This document shows positions 45,988 to 53,303 of a stretch of 64,000 bases of DNA, in pieces. The DNA comes from Variovorax sp. V213 (lineage in GTDB: Bacteria; Pseudomonadota; Gammaproteobacteria; Burkholderiales; Burkholderiaceae_C), in contig NZ_AP028664.1 in assembly GCF_041154455.1 (NCBI RefSeq), positions 3,163,001-3,227,000 on the forward strand, written 5' to 3'. Every line of letters starts with the position of its first letter. Position 1 is the stretch's first letter. A program made the translations under genes and the position numbers. The notes under the pieces are model-generated. The model made no database searches. It was given only the letters and a program-made list of their open reading frames with translations, and was not told the origin of the DNA.

Positions 45988-46485
45988 TCAGGCGGCCACG
46001 CCCGTGAGCTCTTCCATCAACTCTTCCTTGCGCGCTGCAAGCTGCTCGCGCATGGCCACCAGGTCCAACCCCTTTGCAGCCCGGGCCTTGACGAAGATTT
46101 CGTTGCGCTCTTCCTTCACGTGGTGGTCGATGTACTCGCCCAGCACGATGACCTTGGCGTCGAATTTTTCGTCGACATCGGTGGCCGATTCGATCTGCGC
46201 GATCAGTTCCTTGGCGGTGCCATGCTCGACTTCGGCTTCGTCCAGAAGATCGGTTTCGCTGATCGCCTCGCGCAGTGCCGGGTAGAAAATTTCTTCCTCG
46301 ATCTGCGCGTGAATGGTCAGCTCGGTACAGATCTGGTTGGCAAGCTCGCGCTTCTTCTGCTGCGCATCGGCAGCTCTCGAATGGGTCAGTTCCTCGTATT
46401 CCTTGAACATCTTCTTGACGTTGCGGTGGTCCGTGTCGAGAAGGCTGCAGGCATCGGGTGCTGCACGCTTGGTGGAGGTGGGCAT
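45988..46485 (-). CDS. Soluble hemerythrin-domain protein
   Basis: The protein has 165 residues from the ATG at 46485 (MPTSTKRAAPDACSLLDTDHRNVKKMFKEYE). The iron ligands follow the hemerythrin order: DTDHRNV, IHAQIEEEIFYPAL, VEHGTAKELI and YIDHHVKEERNEIF. Unlike the protein at 45300 there is no membrane helix. It probably acts in the cytoplasm with the catalase in the stress island. It ends at a strong terminator. Confidence 0.9.
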   Translation of the reverse strand: MPTSTKRAAPDACSLLDTDHRNVKKMFKEYEELTHSRAADAQQKKRELANQICTELTIHAQIEEEIFYPALREAISETDLLDEAEVEHGTAKELIAQIESATDVDEKFDAKVIVLGEYIDHHVKEERNEIFVKARAAKGLDLVAMREQLAARKEELMEELTGVAA

Positions 46486-46629
46486 CGTGGGCTCCGGTTG
46501 GGTTGATGGAAGCTGAACGATGAAAGGCCCGCAAACCCCGCCACGTAGGAAAGCTCCTTGAGTGCACGTAGCACAGCGCACTACTCTCGCACTGCTCCCG
46601 GACTCATTGCCCCCGCGCTGCGCCAATGC

Positions 46630-47115
46630 CTATTCGCGGCCGCGCTGCGCCAGCAGGCAGCCGGCCGCCAGCCCCACGGCAAACAGGCCGTAGACGATGC
46701 CCATCGAGCGTTTTGAAAGGTGATGCTCGAAACCCGGCGTGAGCCGGCGCGGGGTGATCGTGTAGTCGACCGCGCAGGCCAACGCCGTGGCGGCGCCGGC
46801 ACTGGCGAGCGCCGCGGGCACCGACTGCGCGGGGTGCCGGCTGGCATGCAGCCAGGCATAGAGCAGCGCCCAGAAGATGGCGCTCGCATGGTGCGTGGCG
46901 TAGCCGATGCCGGTGTGCTTCAGCGTGGGCCGGCGCACCGCAAAGGCCTGGTCGCCCCACAGCCAGTGGCTGGTGGCGTTGGTGGGTGCCACCATGCTGC
47001 CGGCCTCGCGTCGGCCGCACAGCATCAGCGCCCCGGTGGAAGCAAAGCTGGCCAAAGTGCCGGCCAACAGGCCGGTTCGCAACACCTGCAGCTGCCGCTG
47101 GTTTGCAGTCTTCAT
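46630..47115 (-). CDS. Four-helix membrane protein, function unknown
   Basis: The protein has 161 residues with four hydrophobic segments (about 12-32, 80-98, 105-120, 138-155). Conserved-looking features are GSMVAPTNATSHWLWGD and GYATHHASAIFWALLYAWLHA, with several His residues inside the membrane part. It belongs with the stress genes by strand and closeness. I do not recognise the family. Confidence 0.7.
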   Translation of the reverse strand: MKTANQRQLQVLRTGLLAGTLASFASTGALMLCGRREAGSMVAPTNATSHWLWGDQAFAVRRPTLKHTGIGYATHHASAIFWALLYAWLHASRHPAQSVPAALASAGAATALACAVDYTITPRRLTPGFEHHLSKRSMGIVYGLFAVGLAAGCLLAQRGRE

Positions 47116-47123
47116 GAGGCCCC

Positions 47124-47903
47124 CTACGCAGGACTCGCGGCCACGGGCCGCGTCATGGCGCCGGTCGCCCTGGCGCCGATCGTCATCTCGGTCATCCAGG
47201 ACACGAGCAGTTGCCCGTAGGCCTGGCGGTGCGCCTGTTTCGAAAGCGCATGGTCGGCGCCCGAGAGAACCCGGTACGTCGCCGAGCGCACGCGCTTGAA
47301 CGAGCCCAGGTAGTTCTCGATCACCGGGTGCGGCACGATCTGGTCATGCTCCGACTCGACGATGAGCACGTCGCCCGTGAACGCCTCGCATGCCGCCAGC
47401 GCACGGTTGTCGCGCGGGCCGACCAGCGTGCGCCGGTAGGCCACGAGATCGGGCCTGCTCAGCTGCCCCTTGGGGGCCAGCCATTCGCGATCGCGATAGA
47501 GCGCCGGCGCACGCAGCGCGAGCCAGCGCACCGGCCGCATGGCGCTGACCAGCGCCGCAAGGTAGCCGCCGTAGCTGCTGCCGACGATGGCAATGGCGCC
47601 AGGGTCGACAGTCGGGTGGCTGATGAGCGTGTCATAGGCCGCGAGCACGTCGCGCAGGTTGTCCTCGCGGGTGACCTCCTGGCGCAGCGAGGCATGGCGC
47701 GCATGGCCTCGAAGGTCGAAGGTCAGGCACACGCAGCCGAGCGCCGCGATTTCGTGCGCGCGCGCGATGTACTGCTCCTGGCTGCCATCCCAGCCGTGGA
47801 CCAGGAGAACGCCGGGCACCATGGTGGAGGCGGCAACCAGCGTTCCGGCAATGTGCTGACCGTCTACGGATATGTCTATGAAGTTATGTCGGGTCGCTGT
47901 CAT
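47124..47903 (-). CDS. Alpha/beta hydrolase (serine hydrolase family)
   Basis: The protein has 259 residues from the ATG at 47903 (MTATRHNFIDISVDGQHIAGTLVAAS). VPGVLLVHGWDGSQEQYIARAHEIAALGC is the oxyanion loop. AIVGSSYGGYLAALVSAM contains the nucleophile Ser in GSSYGG, DVLIVESEHDQIVPHPVIENYL the acid, and SGADHALS the His. It would hydrolyse esters or related bonds in the cytoplasm; no signal peptide is present. It overlaps the end of the DUF3182 gene by 20 bases, so they are co-transcribed. Confidence 0.85.
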   Translation of the reverse strand: MTATRHNFIDISVDGQHIAGTLVAASTMVPGVLLVHGWDGSQEQYIARAHEIAALGCVCLTFDLRGHARHASLRQEVTREDNLRDVLAAYDTLISHPTVDPGAIAIVGSSYGGYLAALVSAMRPVRWLALRAPALYRDREWLAPKGQLSRPDLVAYRRTLVGPRDNRALAACEAFTGDVLIVESEHDQIVPHPVIENYLGSFKRVRSATYRVLSGADHALSKQAHRQAYGQLLVSWMTEMTIGARATGAMTRPVAASPA

Positions 47904-49056
47904 ACGGCTTTTGCAATGCGTATTTGGTGAGGTGTCCCGTCTGTTTGTCGATACCGCGGTAGTGCACCTTTGCATCGTCCGGGATCGGCGCTTGCGCACC
48001 ATACGCCTCGAAACAGGAAACGCGCACCCGGTCGAGCGTCGGGTCGCCCCAGAAGCATTCGAGCGCAACCATTTCGGCTCCGGTCGCGCCGCCGACGCGC
48101 CACGACTGCTCCAGCACGCCCGAGCGCCAGGTGCCGCCCGTGCCCACGCCCTGCGCCACGTCGTAGTTCACGCGCGAGGCAAAGAAGCCCGGAAAGCATT
48201 CGATCACTGCGTGGTGATAGCGCCGCGCCTGCTCGATGGCCAGGCACAGCGCCGGTGGCGGGCTGGTCATTGCGAGCAGCGCATCGAAGTTGCCGCGCAC
48301 GAGCGTCAGGTCGGAGCCGCCATAGACGCTCTGCCCGTCGTTGCCACGCGTCATGCGCTGGCGGCCGTAGTAGCTCATGATCAGATGGTCGACCAGCACC
48401 TGTCCCACGCTGTAGGTCTCGGGGTTCTCGAGGTTCTCCTCGACCACCACGCCATGCAACGCGATCTCGCTTTCCTCCATGGCGGCAAGGCAACGGTCCA
48501 GCGCCTCGGCGTCGGTGACGACCGTCTGGCCCCGGCCACCGGTGGCGCACACGGGCTTGACGCGCACCGGGCCGTTGTCCAGCAGCTGCCGCCCGGCCCA
48601 TCGGGCGTCCTCGAGCGAGAACGCCGAGAAGCCGTCGAGCACCGCATCCGATACGCCGGTGGCAAAGGCCGGCGTCCATCCCTCGGGACAGGCGGCCGCG
48701 CGGCCGGCGAGCGGGTGCGTGATGGCTTTGGTCGCAACGAAGGGGTACGGAACCACGCCCCCGAACAGGTCGTGCAGCGTCGAGATACCGAGCGAGCGCG
48801 CCAGTTGCGTGCTGGAGACGGTGTCGCTCGGCACGAAGTACAGCGGCGTGTTCTCGCGGGCGCGCGAGGCGTCGTATTCGCCGGCGAAGCGGAACTGCTT
48901 CAGCGCCGCCAGCCGCTGCGCAAAATTGCTGCGCGTGGCGCGTTCATGGTCGCTGGAATAGGCCTCTGGATCCGCGCTCCAGACCACGACGCTGCCACCG
49001 GTGCTTTTCCGGACCGTGTCCACGACGGCGGCTCCTGAACCGACAAGGGTGTCCAT
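47884..49056 (-). CDS. DUF3182-family protein (ATP-grasp-like)
   Basis: The protein has 390 residues from the ATG at 49056 (MDTLVGSGAAVVDTVRK). FAGEYDASRA, LYFVPSDTVSST, LFGGVVPYPFVATKAITHPLAG and RVKPVCATGGRGQTVV are the strongly conserved segments of DUF3182. The order of features (KPVxATGGRGQ loop, later EENLENP and CFPG motifs) resembles an ATP-grasp ligase. The reaction and substrate are unknown. The family usually sits in stress-gene clusters, as here. It follows a short dehydrogenase remnant (49073-49189). Confidence 0.85.
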   Translation of the reverse strand: MDTLVGSGAAVVDTVRKSTGGSVVVWSADPEAYSSDHERATRSNFAQRLAALKQFRFAGEYDASRARENTPLYFVPSDTVSSTQLARSLGISTLHDLFGGVVPYPFVATKAITHPLAGRAAACPEGWTPAFATGVSDAVLDGFSAFSLEDARWAGRQLLDNGPVRVKPVCATGGRGQTVVTDAEALDRCLAAMEESEIALHGVVVEENLENPETYSVGQVLVDHLIMSYYGRQRMTRGNDGQSVYGGSDLTLVRGNFDALLAMTSPPPALCLAIEQARRYHHAVIECFPGFFASRVNYDVAQGVGTGGTWRSGVLEQSWRVGGATGAEMVALECFWGDPTLDRVRVSCFEAYGAQAPIPDDAKVHYRGIDKQTGHLTKYALQKPYDSDPT

Positions 49057-49072
49057 GGGATCGGCCCCGGTG

Positions 49073-49189
49073 TCAGCGGTGCTGCGCCGTGCCGGGCCCG
49101 GCCAACCAGCGGCGCCCCCGTTCCAGGCCGATGCCGGACAACGCGCCGACGACGATGGCAAAGGGCCGGCTGAGATCGGTCGTGTTCAT
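49073..49189 (-). pseudogene. Remnant of a short-chain dehydrogenase/reductase gene
   Basis: The ATG at 49189 has a good AAGGAG site and reads MNTTDLSRPFAIVVGALSGIGLE, which is the start of an SDR (compare the TGASSGIG nucleotide loop), and then breaks into unrelated sequence and a stop after 38 residues. The remaining 220 or so residues of an SDR are absent. It sits in front of the DUF3182 gene, so the deletion probably removed an SDR gene of the same operon and left its ribosome site in place. Confidence 0.7.
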
Positions 49190-49467
49190 CGGGGCAGCTC
49201 CTTGTGAACGGTGGCTGGGGCGCACGGAGGTGATCCGTGCATGTCGATGGGTCCGGCTCCTACAAGAACTCTTCGCAGGCGGGCCTAGTTTGAATTTACT
49301 GCAGCACGCAGCAGCCGTCATCCTCGCCGCCATGGTCGAACAGCTTTCGCCCCCGCAGGGCGGGATAACGCGCGTCGTCGTGAAAGCGGCCTCCTACGCG
49401 CCGCCTGCGCCCGCCATCCAGCATTGTCCAGGCGCATACTCCATTGCGTCGCAAACCAAGGACCAAC
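49190..49467. other. Intergenic region between the SDR remnant and 49468 gene
   Basis: These 278 bases must hold the promoter of the long minus-strand stress operon and of the plus-strand gene. I see no strong inverted repeat or clear promoter. Confidence 0.4.
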
Positions 49468-49749
49468 ATGCCCGCTCCATCCATCTCGGAGTCCCGCGCG
49501 CTCGCCAAGCTGGCATGGGAGGCCTCTTGGGAACGGCTGGGCAATGCGCTGCAGCCGCCGGCCGGCTATCCCGCGGCAACGGCCGAGCAGATTTCCGAGT
49601 GCTTCCGGGTCGCGCAGGTGCGGCTCGACGAGATGCGCGCCGCGTTCGGCGTGCCCGACGACTCCGCTCACAGAGACTCCGGTTCATGGCGCTTTCCCAG
49701 CCTCCCGTGCTTGCCCCCCTTCCCGCTGCCGGCCATACGGCCCTGCTGA
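49468..49749 (+). CDS. Small unknown protein, possibly with a disrupted C-terminus
   Basis: The protein has 93 residues from the ATG at 49468, with AAGGA before it. The first 62 residues (ISESRALAKLAWEASWERLGNALQPPAGYPAATAEQISECFRVAQVRLDEMRAAFGVPDD) look like a real small helical protein. The last 30 (RFPSLPCLPPFPLPAIRPC) do not, and they overlap the isochorismatase gene (64 bases) in another frame. The original stop was probably near 49680, so a base change or shift may have extended it. Confidence 0.45.
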   Translation: MPAPSISESRALAKLAWEASWERLGNALQPPAGYPAATAEQISECFRVAQVRLDEMRAAFGVPDDSAHRDSGSWRFPSLPCLPPFPLPAIRPC

Positions 49750-50282
49750 TCATCGACATGATCAGCTGCTGGGATTTTCCCGATGCCGAGAAGCTTCTGC
49801 CCGGCGCGCACGCCATTGCCGGGCGGATTGCGGCGCTGAAGGCACGCTGCACGCGCGCAGGTGTGCCCACCATCTACGTCAACGACAACCGGGGGCGCTG
49901 GCGCTCCGACTTTCCAAGGCTGGTGGAACTGTCGCTGGCCTCGGGAGGTGCCGGCGCCGAGATTACATCCGCGCTCCTGCCCGAAGAGCCGGACTATTTC
50001 GTCCTCAAACCCAAGCAGTCGGCCTTCTTCGCCACGCCGCTCGAACTGCTGCTCGCGCATCTGAAGGCGAGCCGGTTGATCGTGACCGGCGTGGCAAGCG
50101 ACCAATGCATCCTGGCTACCGTGGCCGACGCGGGCATGCGCGACCTGGAAGCCGTGGTTCCGCGCGACTGCGTGGCCTCGCAGACGCCCGCGCGCAACCA
50201 GCGCTTTCTGCGCCAGGCGGAGGAAGCACTGCGGGTCTCCACCGCGTCCGGCTCGCGCATCCGCCTGCCTGCGAAGCGCTGA
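49686..50282 (+). CDS. Isochorismatase-family cysteine hydrolase
   Basis: The protein has 198 residues from the ATG at 49686. TALLIIDMISCWDFPDAEKLL contains the Asp, YFVLKPKQSAFFATPLELLL the Lys, and VTGVASDQCILATVADAGMRDL the nucleophile Cys of the triad. Family enzymes cleave amides or similar bonds (nicotinamide, biuret, isochorismate). Which one applies here is not apparent. It is on the plus strand opposite the stress operon. Confidence 0.85.
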   Translation: MALSQPPVLAPLPAAGHTALLIIDMISCWDFPDAEKLLPGAHAIAGRIAALKARCTRAGVPTIYVNDNRGRWRSDFPRLVELSLASGGAGAEITSALLPEEPDYFVLKPKQSAFFATPLELLLAHLKASRLIVTGVASDQCILATVADAGMRDLEAVVPRDCVASQTPARNQRFLRQAEEALRVSTASGSRIRLPAKR

Positions 50283-50299
50283 AAAAGCCGCAGTGCCTC

Positions 50300-50773
50300 T
50301 CAGGACGAGCCTCCGCCAGCGGGCCCGCTTGCCGCAGACTGCTTCGAGCGGTCCGGTTCCGACGGCTGCGAAATGATCTTGAGCGCATCGCCCGCCTTGC
50401 CGGCGTCGCCCTTCGCCGCGGTGTCGCCGAGCGAGAGCATGCCCACCAGCTTGCGGTCGAGATCGACCACAGGAATGCGGCGAATCTGGTAGCCGGCCAT
50501 CTGATTCATTGCGGCATCTACGTTGTCGCTGTCGGTGCACCACTTGATGTCCTTCGACATCACATCGGACAACTTGGTCTCCAGCGGAAGCTTCTGCGCC
50601 ACCACGCGAAGAACGATGTCGCGGTCGGTCAGCATGCCCATCAGCCGCTGGCCGTCGCACACGGGAATGGCGCCGATGTCCAGCTCGTCCATGGCCTGGG
50701 CAGCGAGCGCCACCGAGTCCGAGGGCGACAGGGTCCGGACGCCGCGGGTCATCAGTTCGGATACGCGAGTCAT
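50300..50773 (-). CDS. Two-CBS-domain protein
   Basis: The protein has 157 residues. Two CBS domains: residues 1-62 (VSELMTRGVRTLSPSDSVALAAQAMDELDIGAIPVCDGQRLMGMLTDRDIVLRVVA) and 68-125 (LSDVMSKDIKWCTDSDNVDAAMNQMAGYQIRRIPVVDLDRKLVGMLSLGDTA). The pair forms a Bateman module that binds adenine nucleotides such as AMP. The rest is a short acidic/Ser tail. No enzyme domain is attached, so it probably modulates a partner. Stand-alone CBS proteins are common among general stress genes. Confidence 0.92.
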   Translation of the reverse strand: MTRVSELMTRGVRTLSPSDSVALAAQAMDELDIGAIPVCDGQRLMGMLTDRDIVLRVVAQKLPLETKLSDVMSKDIKWCTDSDNVDAAMNQMAGYQIRRIPVVDLDRKLVGMLSLGDTAAKGDAGKAGDALKIISQPSEPDRSKQSAASGPAGGGSS

Positions 50774-50797
50774 GGGAAATCTCCTGGGTTGGTCAAC

Positions 50798-51112
50798 TCA
50801 GCCGGCGCGGCGCTCCGCATTGCGCTTGCGCGTGGCGGCGGCCTTCCTGGCCGAGGCGGAGCGCTCGGCGGCGGTGCGCGATGCCGCCGCCGCGCCGCCC
50901 TTGTGCCCGCCCTTGCGCGAGGGCCCGTGGTTCTCGGCCTTGCCGCGCCCGCTGCCGCTCTTCTTGCCACCGCCGGTTTCGGCATTGACCGTGGCCCATG
51001 CGCGCCTCTCGGATTCGGCCTTGCCCACGCCGCGATGTTCGTAGCCTTCCTCGATGTGCTCGGCCTTGCGTTTCTGCTTGTCCGTATAGGACGACTTGTC
51101 ACCTCTCGGCAT
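50798..51112 (-). CDS. Small lysine/alanine-rich protein (stress/plasmid-stabilisation type)
   Basis: The protein has 104 residues from the ATG at 51112. MPRGDKSSYTDKQKRKAEHIEEGYEHRGVGKAESERRAWATVNAETGGGKKSGSG is typical of small basic proteins often labelled 'plasmid stabilisation', and KRKAEHIEEGYEHRGVGKAESERRAWATVNAETGGGKKSGSG is the conserved part. The C-terminal half (KAAATRKRNAERRAG) is Arg/Ala-rich like an H1-type histone tail. It may bind DNA or membranes. The function is unproven. It is part of the stress island. Confidence 0.8.
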   Translation of the reverse strand: MPRGDKSSYTDKQKRKAEHIEEGYEHRGVGKAESERRAWATVNAETGGGKKSGSGRGKAENHGPSRKGGHKGGAAAASRTAAERSASARKAAATRKRNAERRAG

Positions 51113-51353
51113 GATTGCTCTCCTGAAGTGTGAAGGGGATTGCATCGTGCACCCCCCACTCGCGACGGAGGTCGGAAGAGACAGGGCCTGTGCGTGGGAG
51201 CAGTCTGGCGGGCGGCAAACGCCGCGCGGCCTTGGGCCCCGCTGTGGGATTGCGCCGACGGCCCCTGAAGCCGATTGCACGACACCCAGCACCTTCGCAC
51301 GCGCGGAGTATCCGACTGCAGGTGGCCGCCCTCGCCGCCGCCGAAGGGCGCAT
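51113..51353. other. Intergenic region between divergent 51112 and 51354 genes
   Basis: These 241 bases separate two divergent genes. No clear operator was found by eye, although both genes belong to the stress group and probably share regulators. Confidence 0.4.
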
Positions 51354-51833
51354 ATGAACCTGTCCGATCTGTTCTCCCCCGATCTGCCGCTGCTCGAAAT
51401 GGTGGTCCGCGGCAGCGTCATCTACTGGTTCCTGCTGATCGTCTTCCGGTTCGTGCTGCGGCGCGACGTGGGCTCGATGAGCATGGCCGACCTGCTGTTC
51501 ATCGTGCTGGTGGCCGATGCATCGAGCAATGCCATGCAGGGCGAATACAGGTCCGTCACCAACGGCATCGCCCTGCTGGGCACCTTGGTCGGATGGAACT
51601 ACCTGCTGGACGTGCTCGCGTTCCGCTATGCCAAGGTGGCGGCCTTCCTGGAGCCGCCCGCCGAGCCCCTGGTGCGGCACGGCAGGCTCGTGACGCGCAC
51701 GCTCCGGAAGGAGCGCATCACCGCCGAAGAGGTGCTGGCAAAGCTGCGCGAAGAAGGCATTGACGACTTGAGCGTGATCAGGATTGCACGGCTCGAAGGC
51801 GACGGAAAGGTCAGTGTCATTCGCAACGACTGA
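51354..51833 (+). CDS. DUF421 (YetF-like) membrane protein
   Basis: The protein has 159 residues from the ATG at 51354. Three hydrophobic segments (about 20-38, 46-62, 70-90) precede a soluble half, with VIYWFLLIVFRFVLRRDVGSMSMADLLFIVLVADASSNAM typical of DUF421. LRKERITAEEVLAKLREEGIDDLSVIRIARLEGDGKVSVI is the soluble domain. The family is of unknown function; several members are stress or spore genes. Confidence 0.85.
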   Translation: MNLSDLFSPDLPLLEMVVRGSVIYWFLLIVFRFVLRRDVGSMSMADLLFIVLVADASSNAMQGEYRSVTNGIALLGTLVGWNYLLDVLAFRYAKVAAFLEPPAEPLVRHGRLVTRTLRKERITAEEVLAKLREEGIDDLSVIRIARLEGDGKVSVIRND

Positions 51834-51861
51834 CTGCGGCGTGAACGGCCGCCCTGACCAC

Positions 51862-52296
51862 TTACTGCCCCGTCCGGATGCCGGCCCGGGCCTTCGACTC
51901 TTCCGCGCTGGCGCGTGAAAGGCACTCGGCCTTGTCTGCGCCCTGGCGGTCGTTGCACTTCTCGACGGCAATCTCGTAGTGCACCGCCACCCTGGTTTCC
52001 GCGAGCCTGCGGGCATTGGCGTCGCTCGGATTGCGCTGCTGGTCGAGTTCGGCCAGGGCAATTTTTTCGCGGCCCCTGGCTTCCTTGATGCAGACCGGCC
52101 GGCCCGGCCCGGCCAGTGCCTCGCACTGGCCCAAGGCTACCTTGGAGGTGGCGCCGATCCGCTCCCGGGCGGCGCTGTATTCGACGAGGGTGGGGTCGAT
52201 CTCGGCCGGATGCGGCGGCGGCGTTTGCGCTGCCGCTGGAACCACGGCCGCGCACACAAGCCAAATGGCAACAGACAACGCGTGAAGCTTTTGCAT
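51862..52296 (-). CDS. Small periplasmic four-cysteine protein, paralogue of 52557 gene
   Basis: The protein has 144 residues. The signal peptide is MQKLHALSVAIWLVCAAVVPAAAQ, with AGGAGATCGCC before the ATG. The mature part has VALGQCEALAGPGRPVCIKEARGREKIALAELDQQRNPSDANARRLAETRVAVHYEIAVEKCNDRQGADKAECLSRA, i.e. two CX(9)C pairs around a helix. The layout is the same as that of the divergent gene at 52557. Function unknown. Confidence 0.8.
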   Translation of the reverse strand: MQKLHALSVAIWLVCAAVVPAAAQTPPPHPAEIDPTLVEYSAARERIGATSKVALGQCEALAGPGRPVCIKEARGREKIALAELDQQRNPSDANARRLAETRVAVHYEIAVEKCNDRQGADKAECLSRASAEESKARAGIRTGQ

Positions 52297-52556
52297 GGCG
52301 ATCTCCTGTATGTAGATCCGCGTTCAGGCAGTGTGCGCCCCGCACCGGCCCGCCCGGTAGGACGTGGCGCATGGCCAGCGGCGGCAGGTGCCGACGACCT
52401 GCACGCCACAGCGCGACGCCATGACGAAGCGTCGGCGTGTGCTTACGGCCGCTTCGAGCAGCGTCCTACCGATTCCGGGCCGCCGACTTCTATATTGGCT
52501 TCGACGCCGGCGTCTCCGTTGCAATAAAAACCACCGTGCGTCCAGGAGATCACACC

Positions 52557-52988
52557 ATGAAGAAACTGTTACTGATGTGTGCCGCGGCTTCCTGCCTGAC
52601 TGTCGTTCAGGTGCACGCGCAAGTGACCCCCGCACCTTCGGCCGCCGCCGATCCGGCGATTGCCGAATTCAAGGCTGCCCGCGACAAGATCTCGGCCGAC
52701 TACAAGGCCGCCAAGGCGGCCTGCGATGCAATGAAGGACAACGCCAAGGACGTCTGCATGGAAGAAGCCAAGGGCAAGGAAAAGATTGCCAAGGCCGAAC
52801 TCGACCAGAAGCAGAAGCCCAGCGACGGCAACGCCCGCAAAGTCGCCGAAGCCAAGGTGGAGGCCACCTACAACGTCGCCAAGGAAAAGTGCGACGACCT
52901 GAAGGGTGATGCCAAGAGCGCCTGCGTGAAGGAAGCCAAGGCCGAAGAGGCAAAGGGCAAGGCCGACATCAAGGCAATGAAGAAATAA
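52557..52988 (+). CDS. Small periplasmic four-cysteine protein, paralogue of 51862 gene
   Basis: The protein has 143 residues from the ATG at 52557, with CAGGAGATCACACC before it. The signal peptide is MKKLLLMCAAASCLTVVQVHAQ. The mature region is Lys/Ala/Glu-rich, with AACDAMKDNAKDVCMEEAKGKEKIAKAELDQKQKPSDGNARKVAEAKVEATYNVAKEKCDDLKGDAKSACVKEA, so the four Cys occupy the same positions as in the 51862 protein. Charge differs between the two: this one is much more Lys-rich. It is predicted to be helical. The ATG of the next frame overlaps its stop. Confidence 0.8.
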   Translation: MKKLLLMCAAASCLTVVQVHAQVTPAPSAAADPAIAEFKAARDKISADYKAAKAACDAMKDNAKDVCMEEAKGKEKIAKAELDQKQKPSDGNARKVAEAKVEATYNVAKEKCDDLKGDAKSACVKEAKAEEAKGKADIKAMKK

Positions 52989-53290
52989 TGAATGGCGGAA
53001 AAAGCCGGCACTCCAAGAATGAGACGGTGAAGCCATTGCAGACGCTCGCCATTTCGGAAGCCCTGCGCGCCCACCTGTCTTCGGAAAACCTCCTGGCCCT
53101 CAATTCGCAGGGCCAGGAGGTTCTTCACGGCCTGGACTTCGAAGAATCGCAGCTTCTCGTGGACTGCAGCGAACGGCCTCCGCCGGATGCATCCTTACAG
53201 CAGCGATGCGCTGAGCTCATCATCAAGCACGAGCGGGCCCGGCTGCGGATAGCCACCGTCGACGACGAACGCACCGCCGCCAAGTTTTAG
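52988..53290 (+). CDS. Small unknown protein, possible
   Basis: The protein has 100 residues. Its ATG overlaps the TAA of the upstream gene (TAATG), which supports coupled translation. The sequence (LQTLAISEALRAHLSSENLLALNSQGQEVLHGLDFEESQLLVDCSERPPPDASLQQRCAELIIKHERARLRIATVDDERTAAKF) is plausible but matches nothing I know. A perfect 14-bp inverted repeat (53087-53122) sits in the middle. The gene call is therefore uncertain. Confidence 0.5.
   Translation: MNGGKSRHSKNETVKPLQTLAISEALRAHLSSENLLALNSQGQEVLHGLDFEESQLLVDCSERPPPDASLQQRCAELIIKHERARLRIATVDDERTAAKF
53087..53122. repeat. Perfect 14-bp inverted repeat with 8-base loop
   Basis: Arms at 53087-53100 and 53109-53122 (AACCTCCTGGCCCT and its complement) are perfectly paired. 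It lies inside the weakly supported frame 52988-53290, 99 bases after the 52557 gene stop. Short T-rich runs on both sides (GGTTTTCC on the minus strand, GGTTCTTC on the plus strand) are too short for a clear terminator. Confidence 0.7.
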
Positions 53291-53303
53291 CCAGGCGGCG
53301 CCG

